DNA from: Streptomyces sp. NRRL B-24484
GTDB lineage: Bacteria > Actinomycetota > Actinomycetes > Streptomycetales > Streptomycetaceae
Length of the DNA stretch: 64,000 bases
Reading direction: 5' to 3'
NCBI RefSeq assembly: GCF_000717715.1
Contig: NZ_JOAI01000002.1
Location: 62,001-126,000 of the forward strand
Shown: piece by piece, positions 38,881 to 48,489 of the stretch
How the letters are laid out: the number at the start of each line of letters is the position of its first letter
How positions within the stretch are numbered: position 1 is the stretch's first letter
Notes under the pieces: generated by a model
Database searches by the model: none
What the model was told of the DNA's origin: nothing
Seen by the model: only the letters and a program-made list of their open reading frames with translations
Program-made: the position numbers and the translations under genes

Positions 38881-39297
38881 GTGAGCAATCCGTACCAGCC
38901 GGATCCTTACGGCGGCTACGGCCAGCCGCAGCAGCCGCCCTACGGCACACCCGGGTACGGCGCACCGCAGTACCCGCAGCCGCAGCCCCAGCCGCAGCCC
39001 GGCTACGGGTACCCGCAGCAGCAGCCCCAGCCGTACCCGCCCGCCGGCCCGGTGGTGGTCCAGGCGAACTCGCCGGCCACCGCGTCCGTGGTGCTGGGCT
39101 TCATCGGCATCCTGACGTCCTGCTTCTACGGCGGTTTCCTCGGTCTGATCGGGCTGGGCGTCGGCATCGCCGGCCTGAACAAGTCGAACCAGACCGGGGT
39201 GGGCCGCAACGCGGCGATCGGCGGCATCGTGCTGAACGTGCTCTCGGTGCTGATCTCCATCGCGATCGTGGTCTTCTACTTCAGCGTCAAGCCGTGA
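38881..39297 (+). CDS. Pro/Gln/Tyr-rich small membrane protein (DUF4190-like)
   Basis: The 138-residue protein has a proline- and glutamine-rich cytoplasmic N-terminus (residues 1-60, repeats of GYG, PQ and QPQ). Two membrane spans follow: [34 protein letters not shown] and the C-terminal [22 protein letters not shown]. This is the DUF4190-like layout, widespread in actinomycetes with unknown function. The start is the GTG at 38881 with GGGGGAAG at good spacing. It overlaps the next gene by 4 bases (GTGA), so they are coupled. Confidence 0.82.
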   Translation: MSNPYQPDPYGGYGQPQQPPYGTPGYGAPQYPQPQPQPQPGYGYPQQQPQPYPPAGPVVVQANSPATASVVLGFIGILTSCFYGGFLGLIGLGVGIAGLNKSNQTGVGRNAAIGGIVLNVLSVLISIAIVVFYFSVKP

Positions 39298-39728
39298 CCG
39301 TCCCGGCGCCCTCGTTCGCGGGTGCGCTGGCCGGCCGTTGGCGGAGCACCGCCGACACGCTGTCCGGCGCGCTGATGCGCGTGCTGCTGCGCGGCGCGGG
39401 CGGCGCGGTCGCCGCCGTCGCGGTGGCCCAGCTGCACGACTCCCACGACCCCGGCGTGCTCTGCCTGCTGCGCCGCTTCACCGGCATCCCCTGCCCGGGC
39501 TGCGGCAGCACCACGGTCTTCATCGAGGCGGGCCACGGCCACTTCGGCGCCGCCCTGGCCGCCAACCCGGTCACCGCGGTGGCTGCGGTCGCCCTGCTGC
39601 TCGCACCGCTCGGCCCGGGCCGCTGGTGGTGGGAGCTGCCGGACAAGCGGCGCAACGCGGTGATCGGCGCCGCCTTACTGCTGGCCTGGACGTGGCAGCT
39701 GAACCGCCTCGGCATCTCGCGTCCCTGA
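39294..39728 (+). CDS. DUF2752 membrane protein with a TTA leucine codon
   Basis: The 144-residue protein has the DUF2752 signature [18 protein letters not shown] near residue 60, a two-Cys motif beside a membrane span, plus two further hydrophobic stretches. One leucine at residue 128 is encoded by TTA (39675-39677), in frame from the GTG at 39294. TTA is very rare in streptomycetes and is read by the bldA tRNA, so full-length product may depend on bldA and appear late in development. It is coupled to the preceding DUF4190-like gene by a 4-base overlap. Function unknown. Confidence 0.85.
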   Translation: MTVPAPSFAGALAGRWRSTADTLSGALMRVLLRGAGGAVAAVAVAQLHDSHDPGVLCLLRRFTGIPCPGCGSTTVFIEAGHGHFGAALAANPVTAVAAVALLLAPLGPGRWWWELPDKRRNAVIGAALLLAWTWQLNRLGISRP

Positions 39729-39871
39729 AGTCCGCCGGACCCTGCGGTTATTGACCCCGCGATGTCAGGGCCTTCCGCTAGTGTCCCACCCGGTCGGTGC
39801 CTCAACTGCCCGTCCGTCCCCAGGGTTTTCCTGCAGTTCCGTCCACACTCCTTCCTGCCCGGAGGCATTCG

Positions 39872-40564
39872 ATGAGCTACCCGCCCGACCCGAACAACCC
39901 GTACAGCCAGCAGCCGCCGGCCCCGGGCTACGGCTACCCGCAGCAGGCCCCGCCGCCCGCGCCGGGCTACGGCTACCCGCAGCAGGCCCCGCCGCCGGCC
40001 CCCGGCTACGGCGCCCCCGGCGGCTACGGCATCCCGCCGCAGCCGGGTCCGTACGGAAACGCGGCCCAGGTGCAGCAGTTCTACGCGGGCTGGGGTTCGC
40101 GCGTGGTCGCGCGCATCATCGACGCCTTCACGATCTTCCTGATCCCGACCGTCCTGCTGAACATCGGCTACTTCAAGATGATCAGCGACACGGTCAACTC
40201 GATCGGTGCCGGCCACATCGACCCGGTCACCGGTGAGTACGTCGCCGCCACGACCACCACGTCCTCGGGCGGCGGCGGCGGCCTGCTGCTCGGCCTCGGC
40301 GCCCTGCTGTACGTCGGCGCCCTGCTGCTGCTCGCCTACCTGCAGGGTGTGAAGGGCCAGAGCCTCGGCCAGCGCGCCGTCAACATCCGCCTGGTCCGCG
40401 AGGCCGACGGCCAGCCCATGGGCTTCGGCATGGCCTTCGTCCGGCAGATCTGCCACGTCGTCGACGGCTTCTGCTGCGTCGGCTACCTGTGGCCGCTGTG
40501 GGACGCCAAGAAGCAGACCTTCGCCGACAAGATCATGAGCACCGTGGTCGTCAAGGCCGCCTGA
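39872..40564 (+). CDS. RDD-family membrane protein with PQ-rich N-terminal repeats
   Basis: The 230-residue protein begins with a tandem-repeated [13 protein letters not shown] region (residues 18-47), followed by an RDD domain: GWGSRVVARIIDAFTIFLIPTVLL near residue 73, a second span around LLLGLGALLYVGALLLLAYL, and the conserved GQSLGQRAVNIRLVR near residue 165. RDD proteins are multi-pass membrane proteins, some linked to ion or osmotic stress. The ATG at 39872 has GGAGG upstream. It lies 143 bases after the DUF2752 gene, and a strong hairpin follows it. Confidence 0.88.
   Translation: MSYPPDPNNPYSQQPPAPGYGYPQQAPPPAPGYGYPQQAPPPAPGYGAPGGYGIPPQPGPYGNAAQVQQFYAGWGSRVVARIIDAFTIFLIPTVLLNIGYFKMISDTVNSIGAGHIDPVTGEYVAATTTTSSGGGGGLLLGLGALLYVGALLLLAYLQGVKGQSLGQRAVNIRLVREADGQPMGFGMAFVRQICHVVDGFCCVGYLWPLWDAKKQTFADKIMSTVVVKAA
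39923..40012 (+). repeat. 39-bp tandem repeat inside the RDD gene
   Basis: Two nearly perfect 39-bp units (39923-39961 and 39962-40000), plus the start of a third, encode [13 protein letters not shown]. Copy number could vary without shifting the frame. Confidence 0.75.
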
Positions 40565-40580
40565 TCCGTCCGGCGAGCCC

Positions 40581-40616
40581 GAAGGCCCCCGCACTCCTCG
40601 GAGTGCGGGGGCCTTC
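40581..40616. terminator. Bidirectional terminator between RDD gene and purH
   Basis: A perfect 16-bp inverted repeat with a CTCG loop, left arm starting GAAGGCCCCCGCACTC, lies in the 82-base convergent gap. Confidence 0.85.
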
Positions 40617-40646
40617 GGCGTCACGGCGTCCGGGGGACGTCCGGGC

Positions 40647-42227
40647 TCAGTGGAAGAAGTGGCGGGTGCCGGTGAGGTACATCGTCACGCCGGCCTTCGC
40701 GGCGGCCGCGACGACCTCCTCGTCGCGGATCGAACCGCCGGGCTGCACGACGGCCTTCACGCCGGCGGCGACCAGGATCTCCAGGCCGTCCGCGAACGGG
40801 AAGAAGGCGTCCGAGGCGGCGTAGGAGCCCTGCGCGCGCTCGCCGGCCCGCTCGACCGCGAGCTTGCAGGAGTCCACCCGGTTGACCTGGCCCATGCCGA
40901 CGCCGACCGAGGCGCCGCCCTTGGCGAGCAGGATGGCGTTGGACTTGACGGCCCGGCAGGCCCGCCAGGCGAAGGCGAGCTCGGCGAGCTCCGGCGCGGA
41001 GAGCGCCTCGCCGGTCGCCAGCGTCCAGGTCGACGGGTCGTCGCCGGCCGCGTCCACCCGGTCGACCTGCTGCAGCAGCGCGCCGCCGCTGATCCGGCGG
41101 ACCTCCAGCGCGTCGGCGGGCGCCCCGGGGGCGCGCAGAACGCGCAGGTTCTTCTTCTTGGTCAGCACCTCCAGGGCGCCGTCCTCGTAGCCGGGGGCGA
41201 CGACGACCTCGGTGAAGATCGGGGCGATCTGCTCGGCCAGCTCGACGCTCACCGGGCGGTTGACCGCGATGACGCCGCCGTACGCGGAGACCGGGTCGCA
41301 CTCGTGCGCCCTGCGGTGGGCCTCGGCGACGTCCGCGCCGACCGCGATGCCGCACGGGTTGGCGTGCTTGATGATCGCGACGGCCGGCTCGGCGTGGTCG
41401 TACGCGGCGCGGCGCGCGGCGTCGGTGTCCATGTAGTTGTTGTAGGACATCTCCTTGCCGTGCAGCTGCTCGGCGCCCGCCAGGCCGCCGGTGCCGTCGG
41501 TGTAGAGCGCGGCCTGCTGGTGCGGGTTCTCGCCGTAGCGCAGGACGTTCTGGCGCTCCCAGGTGGCGCCGAGGAAGGCCGGGAAGGACTCCTCCGACTC
41601 CGTGTAGCCCGACTCCCCGAACCAGGAGGCCACGGCCACGTCGTAGGCGGCGGTGTGCGCGAAGGCGGCGGCCGCCAGGCGCTTGCGGGTCAGCAGGTCG
41701 AAGCCGCCGCCCTTCACCGCGGAGAGCACGTCGTCGTAGCGGGCCGGGTCGACGACCACGGCGACCGAGGGGTGGTTCTTCGCCGCGGCGCGGACCATCG
41801 ACGGGCCGCCGATGTCGATCTGCTCGACGCACTCGTCCGGGGTGGCGCCGGAGGCGACGGTGGCGGTGAACGGGTACAGGTTCACCACGACCAGGTCGAA
41901 CGGCTCGACGCCCAGCTCGGCGAGCTGGGCGCGGTGCGACTCCAGGCGGAGGTCGGCGAGGACGCCGGCGTGCACCCGCGGGTGCAGGGTCTTGACCCGG
42001 CCGTCCAGGCACTCGGGGAAGCCGGTCAGCTCGGAGACCTCGGTGACCGGGACGCCCGCGGCGGCGATCCGGCCCGCGGTGGAACCGGTGGACACGATGG
42101 CGACCCCGGCGGCGTGCAGCCCCTGGGCCAGCTCCTCCAGTCCGGTCTTGTCGTAGACGCTGATCAGCGCACGGCGGATCGGGCGTACGTCCTCGGAGAC
42201 GGGGGGCGTGCTGTGGGCGGCGCTCAT
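40647..42227 (-). CDS. purH: Bifunctional AICAR transformylase/IMP cyclohydrolase
   Basis: PurH (526 residues) does the last two steps of IMP synthesis. The N-terminal cyclohydrolase domain shows [18 protein letters not shown] near residue 20 and STGSTAGRI. The transformylase domain shows [12 protein letters not shown] near residue 210 and [10 protein letters not shown] near residue 269. The ATG at 42227 overlaps the purN stop (ATGA, 4 bases); an ATG 12 bases upstream is a possible alternative. The gene ends beside a bidirectional terminator. Confidence 0.96.
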   Translation of the reverse strand: MSAAHSTPPVSEDVRPIRRALISVYDKTGLEELAQGLHAAGVAIVSTGSTAGRIAAAGVPVTEVSELTGFPECLDGRVKTLHPRVHAGVLADLRLESHRAQLAELGVEPFDLVVVNLYPFTATVASGATPDECVEQIDIGGPSMVRAAAKNHPSVAVVVDPARYDDVLSAVKGGGFDLLTRKRLAAAAFAHTAAYDVAVASWFGESGYTESEESFPAFLGATWERQNVLRYGENPHQQAALYTDGTGGLAGAEQLHGKEMSYNNYMDTDAARRAAYDHAEPAVAIIKHANPCGIAVGADVAEAHRRAHECDPVSAYGGVIAVNRPVSVELAEQIAPIFTEVVVAPGYEDGALEVLTKKKNLRVLRAPGAPADALEVRRISGGALLQQVDRVDAAGDDPSTWTLATGEALSAPELAELAFAWRACRAVKSNAILLAKGGASVGVGMGQVNRVDSCKLAVERAGERAQGSYAASDAFFPFADGLEILVAAGVKAVVQPGGSIRDEEVVAAAAKAGVTMYLTGTRHFFH

Positions 42228-42883
42228 GCCGGAATCCATACCTTTCGGTCTTCGATGCGGTGGCCTTCGCGGGCCAGCCGGCCCACGACCTCGACGAGCA
42301 GCGTGCGCTCGACAGTCTTGATGCGCTCGTGCAGCGCTTCGCCGCCATCGGCGTGGTCGGCGTCGAGGACCTCCACGACGCCCTGCGCGATGATCGGCCC
42401 GGTGTCCACGCCGGCGTCGACCAGGTGGACGGTGCAGCCGGTGACCTTCACGCCGTAGGCGAGGGCGTCCGGCACGCCGTGCGCGCCGGGGAAGGCCGGC
42501 AGCAGGGCGGGGTGGGTGTTGACGATCCGGCCGGCGAAGGCGCCGATGAACTCCGGACCGAGGATCTTCATGAAGCCCGCGGTCACCACCAGGTCCGGCT
42601 CGTACCCGGCGACCGAGGCGGTCAGCGCGGCGTCCCAGGCGGCCCGGTCGGGGTGGTCGGCGATCCGGTGGACGAAGGTCGGGATGCCGGCGGCCTCGGC
42701 CCGCTTCAGCCCCGCGATGTCGGTGCGGTCCGCCCCGACGGCCAGGATCTCCGCGCCGTAGGCCGGGTCCTGCACCGCGTCGATCAGCGCCTGGAGATTG
42801 GTGCCGGAGCCGGAGACCAGGACCACCAGACGGGCCGGTCCGGGCGTGCGCGGCGGAAAGACTTGGGCGGAAGCGGCGGCCAC
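42224..42883 (-). CDS. purN: Phosphoribosylglycinamide formyltransferase
   Basis: PurN (219 residues) transfers a formyl group from 10-formyl-THF to GAR. It has [17 protein letters not shown] near residue 19, the catalytic segment [16 protein letters not shown] near residue 120 and [13 protein letters not shown] near residue 155. The GTG at 42883 begins VAAASAQVF. It is the first gene of purN-purH. Confidence 0.95.
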   Translation of the reverse strand: MAAASAQVFPPRTPGPARLVVLVSGSGTNLQALIDAVQDPAYGAEILAVGADRTDIAGLKRAEAAGIPTFVHRIADHPDRAAWDAALTASVAGYEPDLVVTAGFMKILGPEFIGAFAGRIVNTHPALLPAFPGAHGVPDALAYGVKVTGCTVHLVDAGVDTGPIIAQGVVEVLDADHADGGEALHERIKTVERTLLVEVVGRLAREGHRIEDRKVWIPA

Positions 42884-43434
42884 TGCGCGAATCTCCGTAC
42901 GTCGTGTCGCCCGCTGGTACGTCCACCGTCGGTGGGGCCACTACGGGCGGCGGCAGGTCGAGCCGGACGGTGCCGACGGGGGGACTCCGCTGCGCTGCGG
43001 GGGCCCGGGGCACCGCTGTGGACTGCTGACCGTCACCACGATAACGGCTGGTCGAAGGCGTTCTGTCACCAGCAGGCCACGCTACGCGCGTAGTTGAGAC
43101 ACGGATCTCGCCGTGCGGGACCGGGGCCGCACACGGGTGGGCGGCCGGCGAGCGGGTAGGAGGGCTGCGTCGCCGCGGACGGACCGGGCCGGACGCCCGG
43201 ACCGGGGTCGAGGCCACGGCCGGACGCCCTGGCGGGGGCCGGGCCGGCGGCGACGCGGTGGGGCTGCGGGTGGTCGGGCGGGGTGCCCGGTGACGGCTCC
43301 GCGGCGGGCCGGGCGGGGGGCCCGGTGCGGTCCGGAGGCCGACCCGGCAGGGCGCCGCCGAGCCCGTACCGCCCTGCGGGATCATTGGAGGCGCGGACCG
43401 CTCCGGAACGGTCCGTCGACCCGGACGAGAAGGA
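42884..43434. other. 551-base divergent region between purN and a membrane-protein gene
   Basis: No credible coding region was found; the open frames here have poor codon bias and no family match. It contains the 12-bp palindrome CTACGCGCGTAG (43082-43093) and, just left of it, a less GC-rich stretch (43030-43080) that probably holds the purN promoter. The remainder up to the rightward gene is GC-rich low complexity. I see no riboswitch-like structure, although purine operons elsewhere sometimes have one. Confidence 0.5.
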
Positions 43435-44121
43435 ATGGCCGACACCATGAGCAGCGGAGACGACACCGGCGAGCGCAACCCGTTCGCGCCGCCGCCGGCG
43501 GATGCCCCCGACCGTCCGTGGCAGCCGCGCGCCCCGCAGCGGCCCTCGGCGGAGCGCCCGGAGGAGGACGACCGGGACGACGACCGGGTGCCGCCGCCGC
43601 ACCCCTGGAGCCCCGGCTACCGCGGCGGATGGTCCGAGCCGCAGCAGCCCCGCTTCGACCCGACCGACCCGGTGCAGCGGCGTGCCCGGTACGCGCTGAG
43701 CGCCGGCATGGCCGGCCTGTTCTGCGCGATCACCGGCATGCGGTCCCTCGCGCTGCTGCTCGGCGCACTCGCGCTGTACTGGGGCATCAGCGCGCTGCGG
43801 GCCGAACGTCCGGCCGCGGCCGCCGCCCCCGCCCCGCACGGCGCGGGGAACGTGAACCCGCACGCCCTCGGCACCGCCCGCGTCGCCGGCTGGGCGCAGC
43901 CGCAGCCCCAGCCCACGCGGCCGCAGGTGCCGGCCGCCCTCGGCGGGCTGCTCACGGGCGGCGTCGCGCTGATCTTCACGCTGTCCGTGTTCGGCTTCCA
44001 GCTCTACTACCACGACTACGTGACCTGCGTGAACGACGCCCTGACCAACGAGGCGGCGCAGAGCTGCGACAACCTCGCCCCGGACGTGATCACCCAGCTC
44101 ACCAATCCCGGCAACCGCTGA
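43435..44121 (+). CDS. Membrane protein of unknown function, Pro-rich N-terminus
   Basis: The 228-residue product (ATG at 43435; 43447 is possible) has an acidic, Pro-rich cytoplasmic N-terminus and two membrane-associated segments: [29 protein letters not shown] near residue 84 and the C-terminal [25 protein letters not shown] short extracytoplasmic tail holds two Cys residues (DYVTCVND and QSCDNLAP). The layout is DUF4190-like, but the motif is weak. No function can be inferred. Confidence 0.75.
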   Translation: MADTMSSGDDTGERNPFAPPPADAPDRPWQPRAPQRPSAERPEEDDRDDDRVPPPHPWSPGYRGGWSEPQQPRFDPTDPVQRRARYALSAGMAGLFCAITGMRSLALLLGALALYWGISALRAERPAAAAAPAPHGAGNVNPHALGTARVAGWAQPQPQPTRPQVPAALGGLLTGGVALIFTLSVFGFQLYYHDYVTCVNDALTNEAAQSCDNLAPDVITQLTNPGNR

Positions 44122-44189
44122 CGGCGGGGGCTCGCGGCCCGGTGCCGGGTCGGCCCCAGCTGTGCGGTGGGCCGGTCTCGTGCTGCGCA

Positions 44190-44226
44190 GTTCTCCCCCG
44201 GCCTTCGGCCGGGAGGCGTCCCCACG
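44190..44226. repeat. GC hairpin resembling a dispersed Streptomyces intergenic element
   Basis: Between two convergent genes CCCGGCC (44197-44203), TTC loop, GGCCGGG (44207-44213) forms a hairpin flanked by TGCGCAGTTCTCC and GAGGCGTCCCCA. From memory, very similar blocks are scattered through Streptomyces intergenic regions, and it can also serve as a terminator. A genome search would decide. Confidence 0.4.
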
Positions 44227-44237
44227 TGCCCCCGAGT

Positions 44238-45626
44238 TCAGGCCCGGGGTGAGGGGTGGAGGTCGGCGAGGCGGGTGACGGCCTGGTGGAGGGTGCGGCG
44301 CAGGCGCGGGCAGCGGGCTGCGGCGGACCGGGCGGCGAGGCGGGCACCGGCCGGGTCGTCCGTGCGGGTGAGCAGCCAGCGGGCGAGCAGGGCCCCCGGC
44401 GGGACGACCGCGGCGGACCAGCCGGCCGCGGTGAGGGCGGCCTGCCAGGGGACGGGGCCGAGGGCGGACATCCGTCCGGCGGCGAGGGCGCCGCCCGAGA
44501 GCCAGGCGGCCGCGGCGGAGACGGCGGAGACCGTGAGCACGGCGGCGAACGCGACCAGCGCGGTACCGGCCGGGTGCCAGGCGCGGTCGGTGCCGCGGCC
44601 GGCGGCGGTGCGGCCCAGGATCAGGGCCGGCACGGCGCCCGTGAGCAGGGGCAGGACCGCGAGGACGGCCTGCCCGGCGGCTCCGGGGCTGCCGGTCGGG
44701 ACGAGGGCGAAGAGCGGGAAGTCGGGCAGCGCGCCCACGTGGGTGGCCACCGGTGAGACGGCCGTCCCGGTGCCGGCGGCGAAGCCGGGCCCCAGTGCGT
44801 AGGCGGCGGCCCACAGCACGGCGTTCGGCAGCAGCAGCGTGCAGGCGAGGAGGAGCCCGAGGACACCTGCGGGACCGTCCGCCAGGCCGGCGGCGGAGCG
44901 GCCCGCGGTGCCGACGGCGACCGCCCCCGTGAGCAGGAGGCCTCCGGCGGCGAGCAGGCCGAGCAGCCAGCCGCCGGCGGTGCGGCGCAGACCGGTGCCG
45001 GCGTCCTCCGGCGGCGCCCACTCGGACGCCGCCCAGGAGCGGAGCCGTGCGGTCAGGGCCGCCGGGAGGAAGGCCGGCAGGGCCGGCCGCGGGATGCCGT
45101 GGCCGGCGCAGAATCCCCAGGCGAGGCCGGCGGCGGTGACGGCCGCGACGACCGGGAGGTCGGCGACCGGGTCGGCCGTGAGGACGGCGTCGCCGCCGCT
45201 GCACTCGGCGACGGCCAGGGCGGCCACCCCGAGGTATCCGGCGCCCAGGGGCAGGGTGGCCCGCCAGGCCCCGGCCCCGTACGGGGTGCGTGCCCCGGCC
45301 CGCGCGCCCGCGCGGCGGAGCAGGCCGACGCTGACGGCGGTGAGCAGCAGCGGGGTGAGGGTGAAGGGTGCACCGCCCGGACCGCGGGTGAGCGGCGCAC
45401 CGTGGCCCAGCAGCCAGAGGGCGCAGGCGAGCCGGAGGGCGCCGCGCGCGGTGACGTCGCCGTACGGGGTGAGCACCCACAGGCCGAGGACGGGGACGGC
45501 GATCACGGAGAGCGCGAGGAGGGCCGTTCGGGCGCCGACGAGCAGGTCGGCGAACGGGGAGCGGGAGCCCAGATCGTCGGGCAGGCCCAGGATCGGACGG
45601 CCCATCAACTGCGTCATGGGCCACAT
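44238..45626 (-). CDS. DUF6350-like polytopic membrane protein
   Basis: The 462-residue protein has about ten hydrophobic segments, starting with LLVGARTALLALSVIAVPVLGLWVLTPYG near residue 27, plus a short basic C-terminus. Conserved short motifs of the DUF6350 type (ALWLLGHGAPLT and PLTLTPLLLTA-like segments, here FTLTPLLLTAVSVGLLRR) are present. It neighbours the sucCD/purHN region in this lineage. Function unknown. The first Met (45626) and the one at 45617 are both possible starts. Confidence 0.8.
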   Translation of the reverse strand: MWPMTQLMGRPILGLPDDLGSRSPFADLLVGARTALLALSVIAVPVLGLWVLTPYGDVTARGALRLACALWLLGHGAPLTRGPGGAPFTLTPLLLTAVSVGLLRRAGARAGARTPYGAGAWRATLPLGAGYLGVAALAVAECSGGDAVLTADPVADLPVVAAVTAAGLAWGFCAGHGIPRPALPAFLPAALTARLRSWAASEWAPPEDAGTGLRRTAGGWLLGLLAAGGLLLTGAVAVGTAGRSAAGLADGPAGVLGLLLACTLLLPNAVLWAAAYALGPGFAAGTGTAVSPVATHVGALPDFPLFALVPTGSPGAAGQAVLAVLPLLTGAVPALILGRTAAGRGTDRAWHPAGTALVAFAAVLTVSAVSAAAAWLSGGALAAGRMSALGPVPWQAALTAAGWSAAVVPPGALLARWLLTRTDDPAGARLAARSAAARCPRLRRTLHQAVTRLADLHPSPRA

Positions 45627-45734
45627 GCTCCCAAGATCACCCGTTGCGCCCCGTGAAGCGGCAAACCTTCGCCGTGTCCCGGATTATTTGCTTATGTGCC
45701 TTTTTCGACTCTGCAGCCGCCGCGGGGAGCCGCG

Positions 45735-47474
45735 GTGACCGCACCTTCGAAGGCCGACCGGGCCGGGGACGACCCCACCGGCCCCACCGCTGCTGCCCGG
45801 ACCTCCGCCACGGCACCGTCCGCGCGGGCCCGGAAGGACGCCGCCCGGCTGCTGCGGCGGCTCACCCCCCGTGAGGCGCAGGTGGTCGCGCGGGTCGCCG
45901 CGGGGGAGGACGACCGGGCGGTCGCCGCCGCGCTCGGCATCGCGCCCACGACCGTCCGCAACCACCTCGACCGGGCGATGCGCAAGCTCGGCGTGGGCAC
46001 GCGCGACGAGGCCGTCCGGCTGGCCGCCCTGCTGGGGACGGCCGGGCCCGCCGCACAGACCGGTCCGCCCGGTCCGCCCGGTCCGCCCGCGCCAACCGGG
46101 GAGGCCGGGGAGGCCGAACCCGCCGGGACCGTCGGACCGGAGCCCGACGCCGGTCCGGTGCCCGGCGCAGCCGCGACCGAGACGGCACCGACGCAGCCAG
46201 CGGGGGCGTCCCCGCAGCAGGCCCGGGACGAGGAGCAGGCCCCGCGGGCGGTGCGGGAGCGGCCGGCCGCGGCGTCCCCCCGTCCGCCGCGGCGACGGCC
46301 GGAGTTCGCCGCGTTCAGTACGGCCGTGCACACCCGGTTGGTGCAGCAGACCTATCTGGTCGCCGGGTCGCCGCACCGGGCGGCCCGCAGCGTGCGGATC
46401 GCCCTGGGCGCGGCGGCGCTGCGGTGGGCCGAGGTGGCCGAGCTGCCGGACCCGGAGGGCTGGGTCCGGGCGGCGGCCTTCGAGTCGGCGCTCTCGCCGT
46501 GGCGGCGGGGCGGTCCGCGGCGCGCGGGCGGGCACCTCCTGCCGCACCGGACGATCAAGGTGAAGGGCGAGCGCCGCCGCCGGACCGACGAGAGCCGTCC
46601 GACCGCCCGGGACCGGGCGCTGCTCACCGCGATGCACCGGCTGACCCGGCCGCAGCGCCGGGCGGTGGTGCTGCACGACGCGGTGGGGCTGCCGGTGGAA
46701 GCGGTGGCGGAGGAGGTCGAGTCCAGTACGGCGGCGGCCCGGGGACGGGTCCTGGCGGCACGCGAGGAGCTGGCCCGGTCGGTGCCGGAGGTGGTGGGTG
46801 CCGACCCGTCGGCGCCGGGCTTCGGTGAAGCGCTCGGTGCGCTGCTGTTCGAGGCGGCGGTGCGGGCCTGCCCGTCCCCGCGGGTCCCTTCTGCGGGCCG
46901 GTTGGCCACCGGCGGCCGCCGTCGGGAGCACGCGGTGACCGCTGCCGCGGGGCTGCTGGTGCTCGGCACGGCCGGCGCGATGGTCGTCACCCTGGTCGTC
47001 GGCGGGCCGGACGACACGGCGCGCCCCGCCCGTCCCGCGGCGGCGCCGCAGACGGACGTCTCCCCGCCGCCGGAGGTGTGCTCCTCCGCCGGTACCGGCA
47101 GCGCGGGCCCGGCCGCGCCGGGACGGGAGCCGGGGCTCCGGAGCCCCTGGTGCAGTCCGACCGCCCCGCGGCCGGTCACCGTCCCGGCCGGACCGGCGGA
47201 CGGCGGCACGGACGCCCCGGACGCGGGCACGCCCACCGGGGCCCCGCAGGAGGGCACGGACGGCACGGTCGGCACGGACGGCACGGTCGGCACGGACGGC
47301 GCCGGCGGCGGCGGGACGGTGACCGAGGGCGCGGCCCCGCACGACGGGCAGCCGGTCACCGGCCCCGTGGCGCTGGGCCGCCCCTCGGACGCGCTGCCGC
47401 TCTCGGTGCCCTGCGCACCGCTCTGGCCCTGCCCGACCCTCGCCCCGACGGAGGTGCCCCGGCTGCTCCCCTGA
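45735..47474 (+). CDS. LuxR-type HTH / sigma-like / transmembrane fusion protein
   Basis: The 579-residue protein has four parts. A LuxR/GerE helix-turn-helix (residues 42-99, LTPREAQVVARVAAGEDDRA then TTVRNHLDRAMRKLGV). A Pro/Gly-rich linker (105-185). A degenerate ECF sigma pair: region 2-like (190-258, FAAFSTAVHTRLVQQTYLV ... PDPEGWVRAAAFE) and region 4-like (295-347, MHRLTRPQRRAVVLHDAVGL ... ARGRVLAAREELAR). A membrane span (400-423), then about 155 exported residues with four Cys and a GTDGTV repeat. The GTG at 45735 with GGGGAG upstream is the start. A membrane-tethered transcription regulator is inferred; no anti-sigma gene is adjacent. It is convergent with sucD. Confidence 0.82.
   Translation: MTAPSKADRAGDDPTGPTAAARTSATAPSARARKDAARLLRRLTPREAQVVARVAAGEDDRAVAAALGIAPTTVRNHLDRAMRKLGVGTRDEAVRLAALLGTAGPAAQTGPPGPPGPPAPTGEAGEAEPAGTVGPEPDAGPVPGAAATETAPTQPAGASPQQARDEEQAPRAVRERPAAASPRPPRRRPEFAAFSTAVHTRLVQQTYLVAGSPHRAARSVRIALGAAALRWAEVAELPDPEGWVRAAAFESALSPWRRGGPRRAGGHLLPHRTIKVKGERRRRTDESRPTARDRALLTAMHRLTRPQRRAVVLHDAVGLPVEAVAEEVESSTAAARGRVLAAREELARSVPEVVGADPSAPGFGEALGALLFEAAVRACPSPRVPSAGRLATGGRRREHAVTAAAGLLVLGTAGAMVVTLVVGGPDDTARPARPAAAPQTDVSPPPEVCSSAGTGSAGPAAPGREPGLRSPWCSPTAPRPVTVPAGPADGGTDAPDAGTPTGAPQEGTDGTVGTDGTVGTDGAGGGGTVTEGAAPHDGQPVTGPVALGRPSDALPLSVPCAPLWPCPTLAPTEVPRLLP
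47253..47300 (+). repeat. 18-bp tandem repeat in the exported tail of the LuxR-sigma fusion
   Basis: GGCACGGACGGCACGGTC is repeated at 47253-47270 and 47271-47288, followed by 12 bases of a third copy. It encodes GTDGTV units and could change copy number in frame. Confidence 0.75.
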
Positions 47475-47513
47475 CCCGTGCCCCGCCGAGCCGGGGAGGA
47501 CTGCCGGAAACGG

Positions 47514-47550
47514 CGAGGGCGCCGCGGACGATTTGTCCGCGGCGCCCTCG
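47514..47550. terminator. Bidirectional terminator between the LuxR-sigma fusion and sucD
   Basis: A perfect 16-bp inverted repeat (left arm CGAGGGCGCCGCGGAC) with GATTT loop lies between convergent genes. Confidence 0.85.
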
Positions 47551-47582
47551 TACGTGGCGTCGGCCCTGGGGCCCGCCGGGCC

Positions 47583-48473
47583 TTACTTGACGGTCGCGTA
47601 GAGCTCGCGAGCCAGGCGGGCGGTCTCGGACGGCGTCTTGCCGACCTTGACGCCGGCGGCCTCGAGGGCCTCCTTCTTCGCCTGGGCGGTGCCGGAGGAG
47701 CCGGAGACGATGGCGCCGGCGTGGCCCATGGTCTTGCCCTCGGGCGCGGTGAAGCCCGCGACGTAGCCGACGACCGGCTTGGTGACGTGCTCGGCGATGA
47801 AGGCCGCGGCCCGCTCCTCGGCGTCGCCGCCGATCTCGCCGATCATCACGATGACCTCGGTCTCCGGGTCCTCCTGGAACGCCTTGAGGGCGTCGATGTG
47901 GGTGGTGCCGATGACGGGGTCGCCACCGATGCCCACGGCCGAGGAGAAGCCCAGGTCACGCAGCTCGTACATGAGCTGGTAGGTCAGGGTGCCGGACTTG
48001 GAGACCAGGCCGATCTTGCCCGGGCCGGTGATGTCGGCGGGGATGATGCCCGCGTTCGACTGTCCGGGGGAGATCAGGCCGGGGCAGTTCGGGCCGATGA
48101 TCTGGGTCTTGCCGCCCTTGGCACCGGCGTACGCCCAGAAGGCGGCCGAGTCGTGGACCGGCACGCCCTCGGTGATGACGACCGCGAGGCCGATCTCGGC
48201 GTCGATCGCCTCGACGACGGCGTCCTTGGTGAACTTCGGCGGCACGAAGATGACGGTGACGTCGGCACCGGTCTTCTCCATGGCCTCGGCGACGGAGCCG
48301 AAGACGGGCACCTCGGTGCCGTCGACGTCGACCGTGGTGCCGGCCTTGCGCGGGTTCACACCGCCGACGATCTGGGTGCCGGAGGCGAGCATGCGGCGGG
48401 TGTGCTTCATGCCCTCGGAGCCGGTCATGCCCTGGACGATGACCTTGCTGTCCTTGGTAAGGAAGATAGCCAT
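47583..48473 (-). CDS. sucD: Succinyl-CoA ligase, alpha subunit
   Basis: SucD (296 residues) holds the phosphorylated catalytic His of succinyl-CoA synthetase. The His lies in [13 protein letters not shown] near residue 247. CoA-binding motifs VQGMTGSEG (residues 13-21) and GVNPRKAGT near residue 38 are intact, as is [10 protein letters not shown] near residue 127. The ATG at 48473 begins [11 protein letters not shown]. It lies 16 bases after sucC, so they are co-transcribed. Confidence 0.96.
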   Translation of the reverse strand: MAIFLTKDSKVIVQGMTGSEGMKHTRRMLASGTQIVGGVNPRKAGTTVDVDGTEVPVFGSVAEAMEKTGADVTVIFVPPKFTKDAVVEAIDAEIGLAVVITEGVPVHDSAAFWAYAGAKGGKTQIIGPNCPGLISPGQSNAGIIPADITGPGKIGLVSKSGTLTYQLMYELRDLGFSSAVGIGGDPVIGTTHIDALKAFQEDPETEVIVMIGEIGGDAEERAAAFIAEHVTKPVVGYVAGFTAPEGKTMGHAGAIVSGSSGTAQAKKEALEAAGVKVGKTPSETARLARELYATVK

Positions 48474-48489
48474 GTGAAAGTCCCCTTCC

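Noticed and set aside
42884..43434. Possible purine riboswitch or small gene upstream of purN
   Set aside because: I could not find conserved aptamer features or a credible reading frame; only one short palindrome and low-complexity GC runs.
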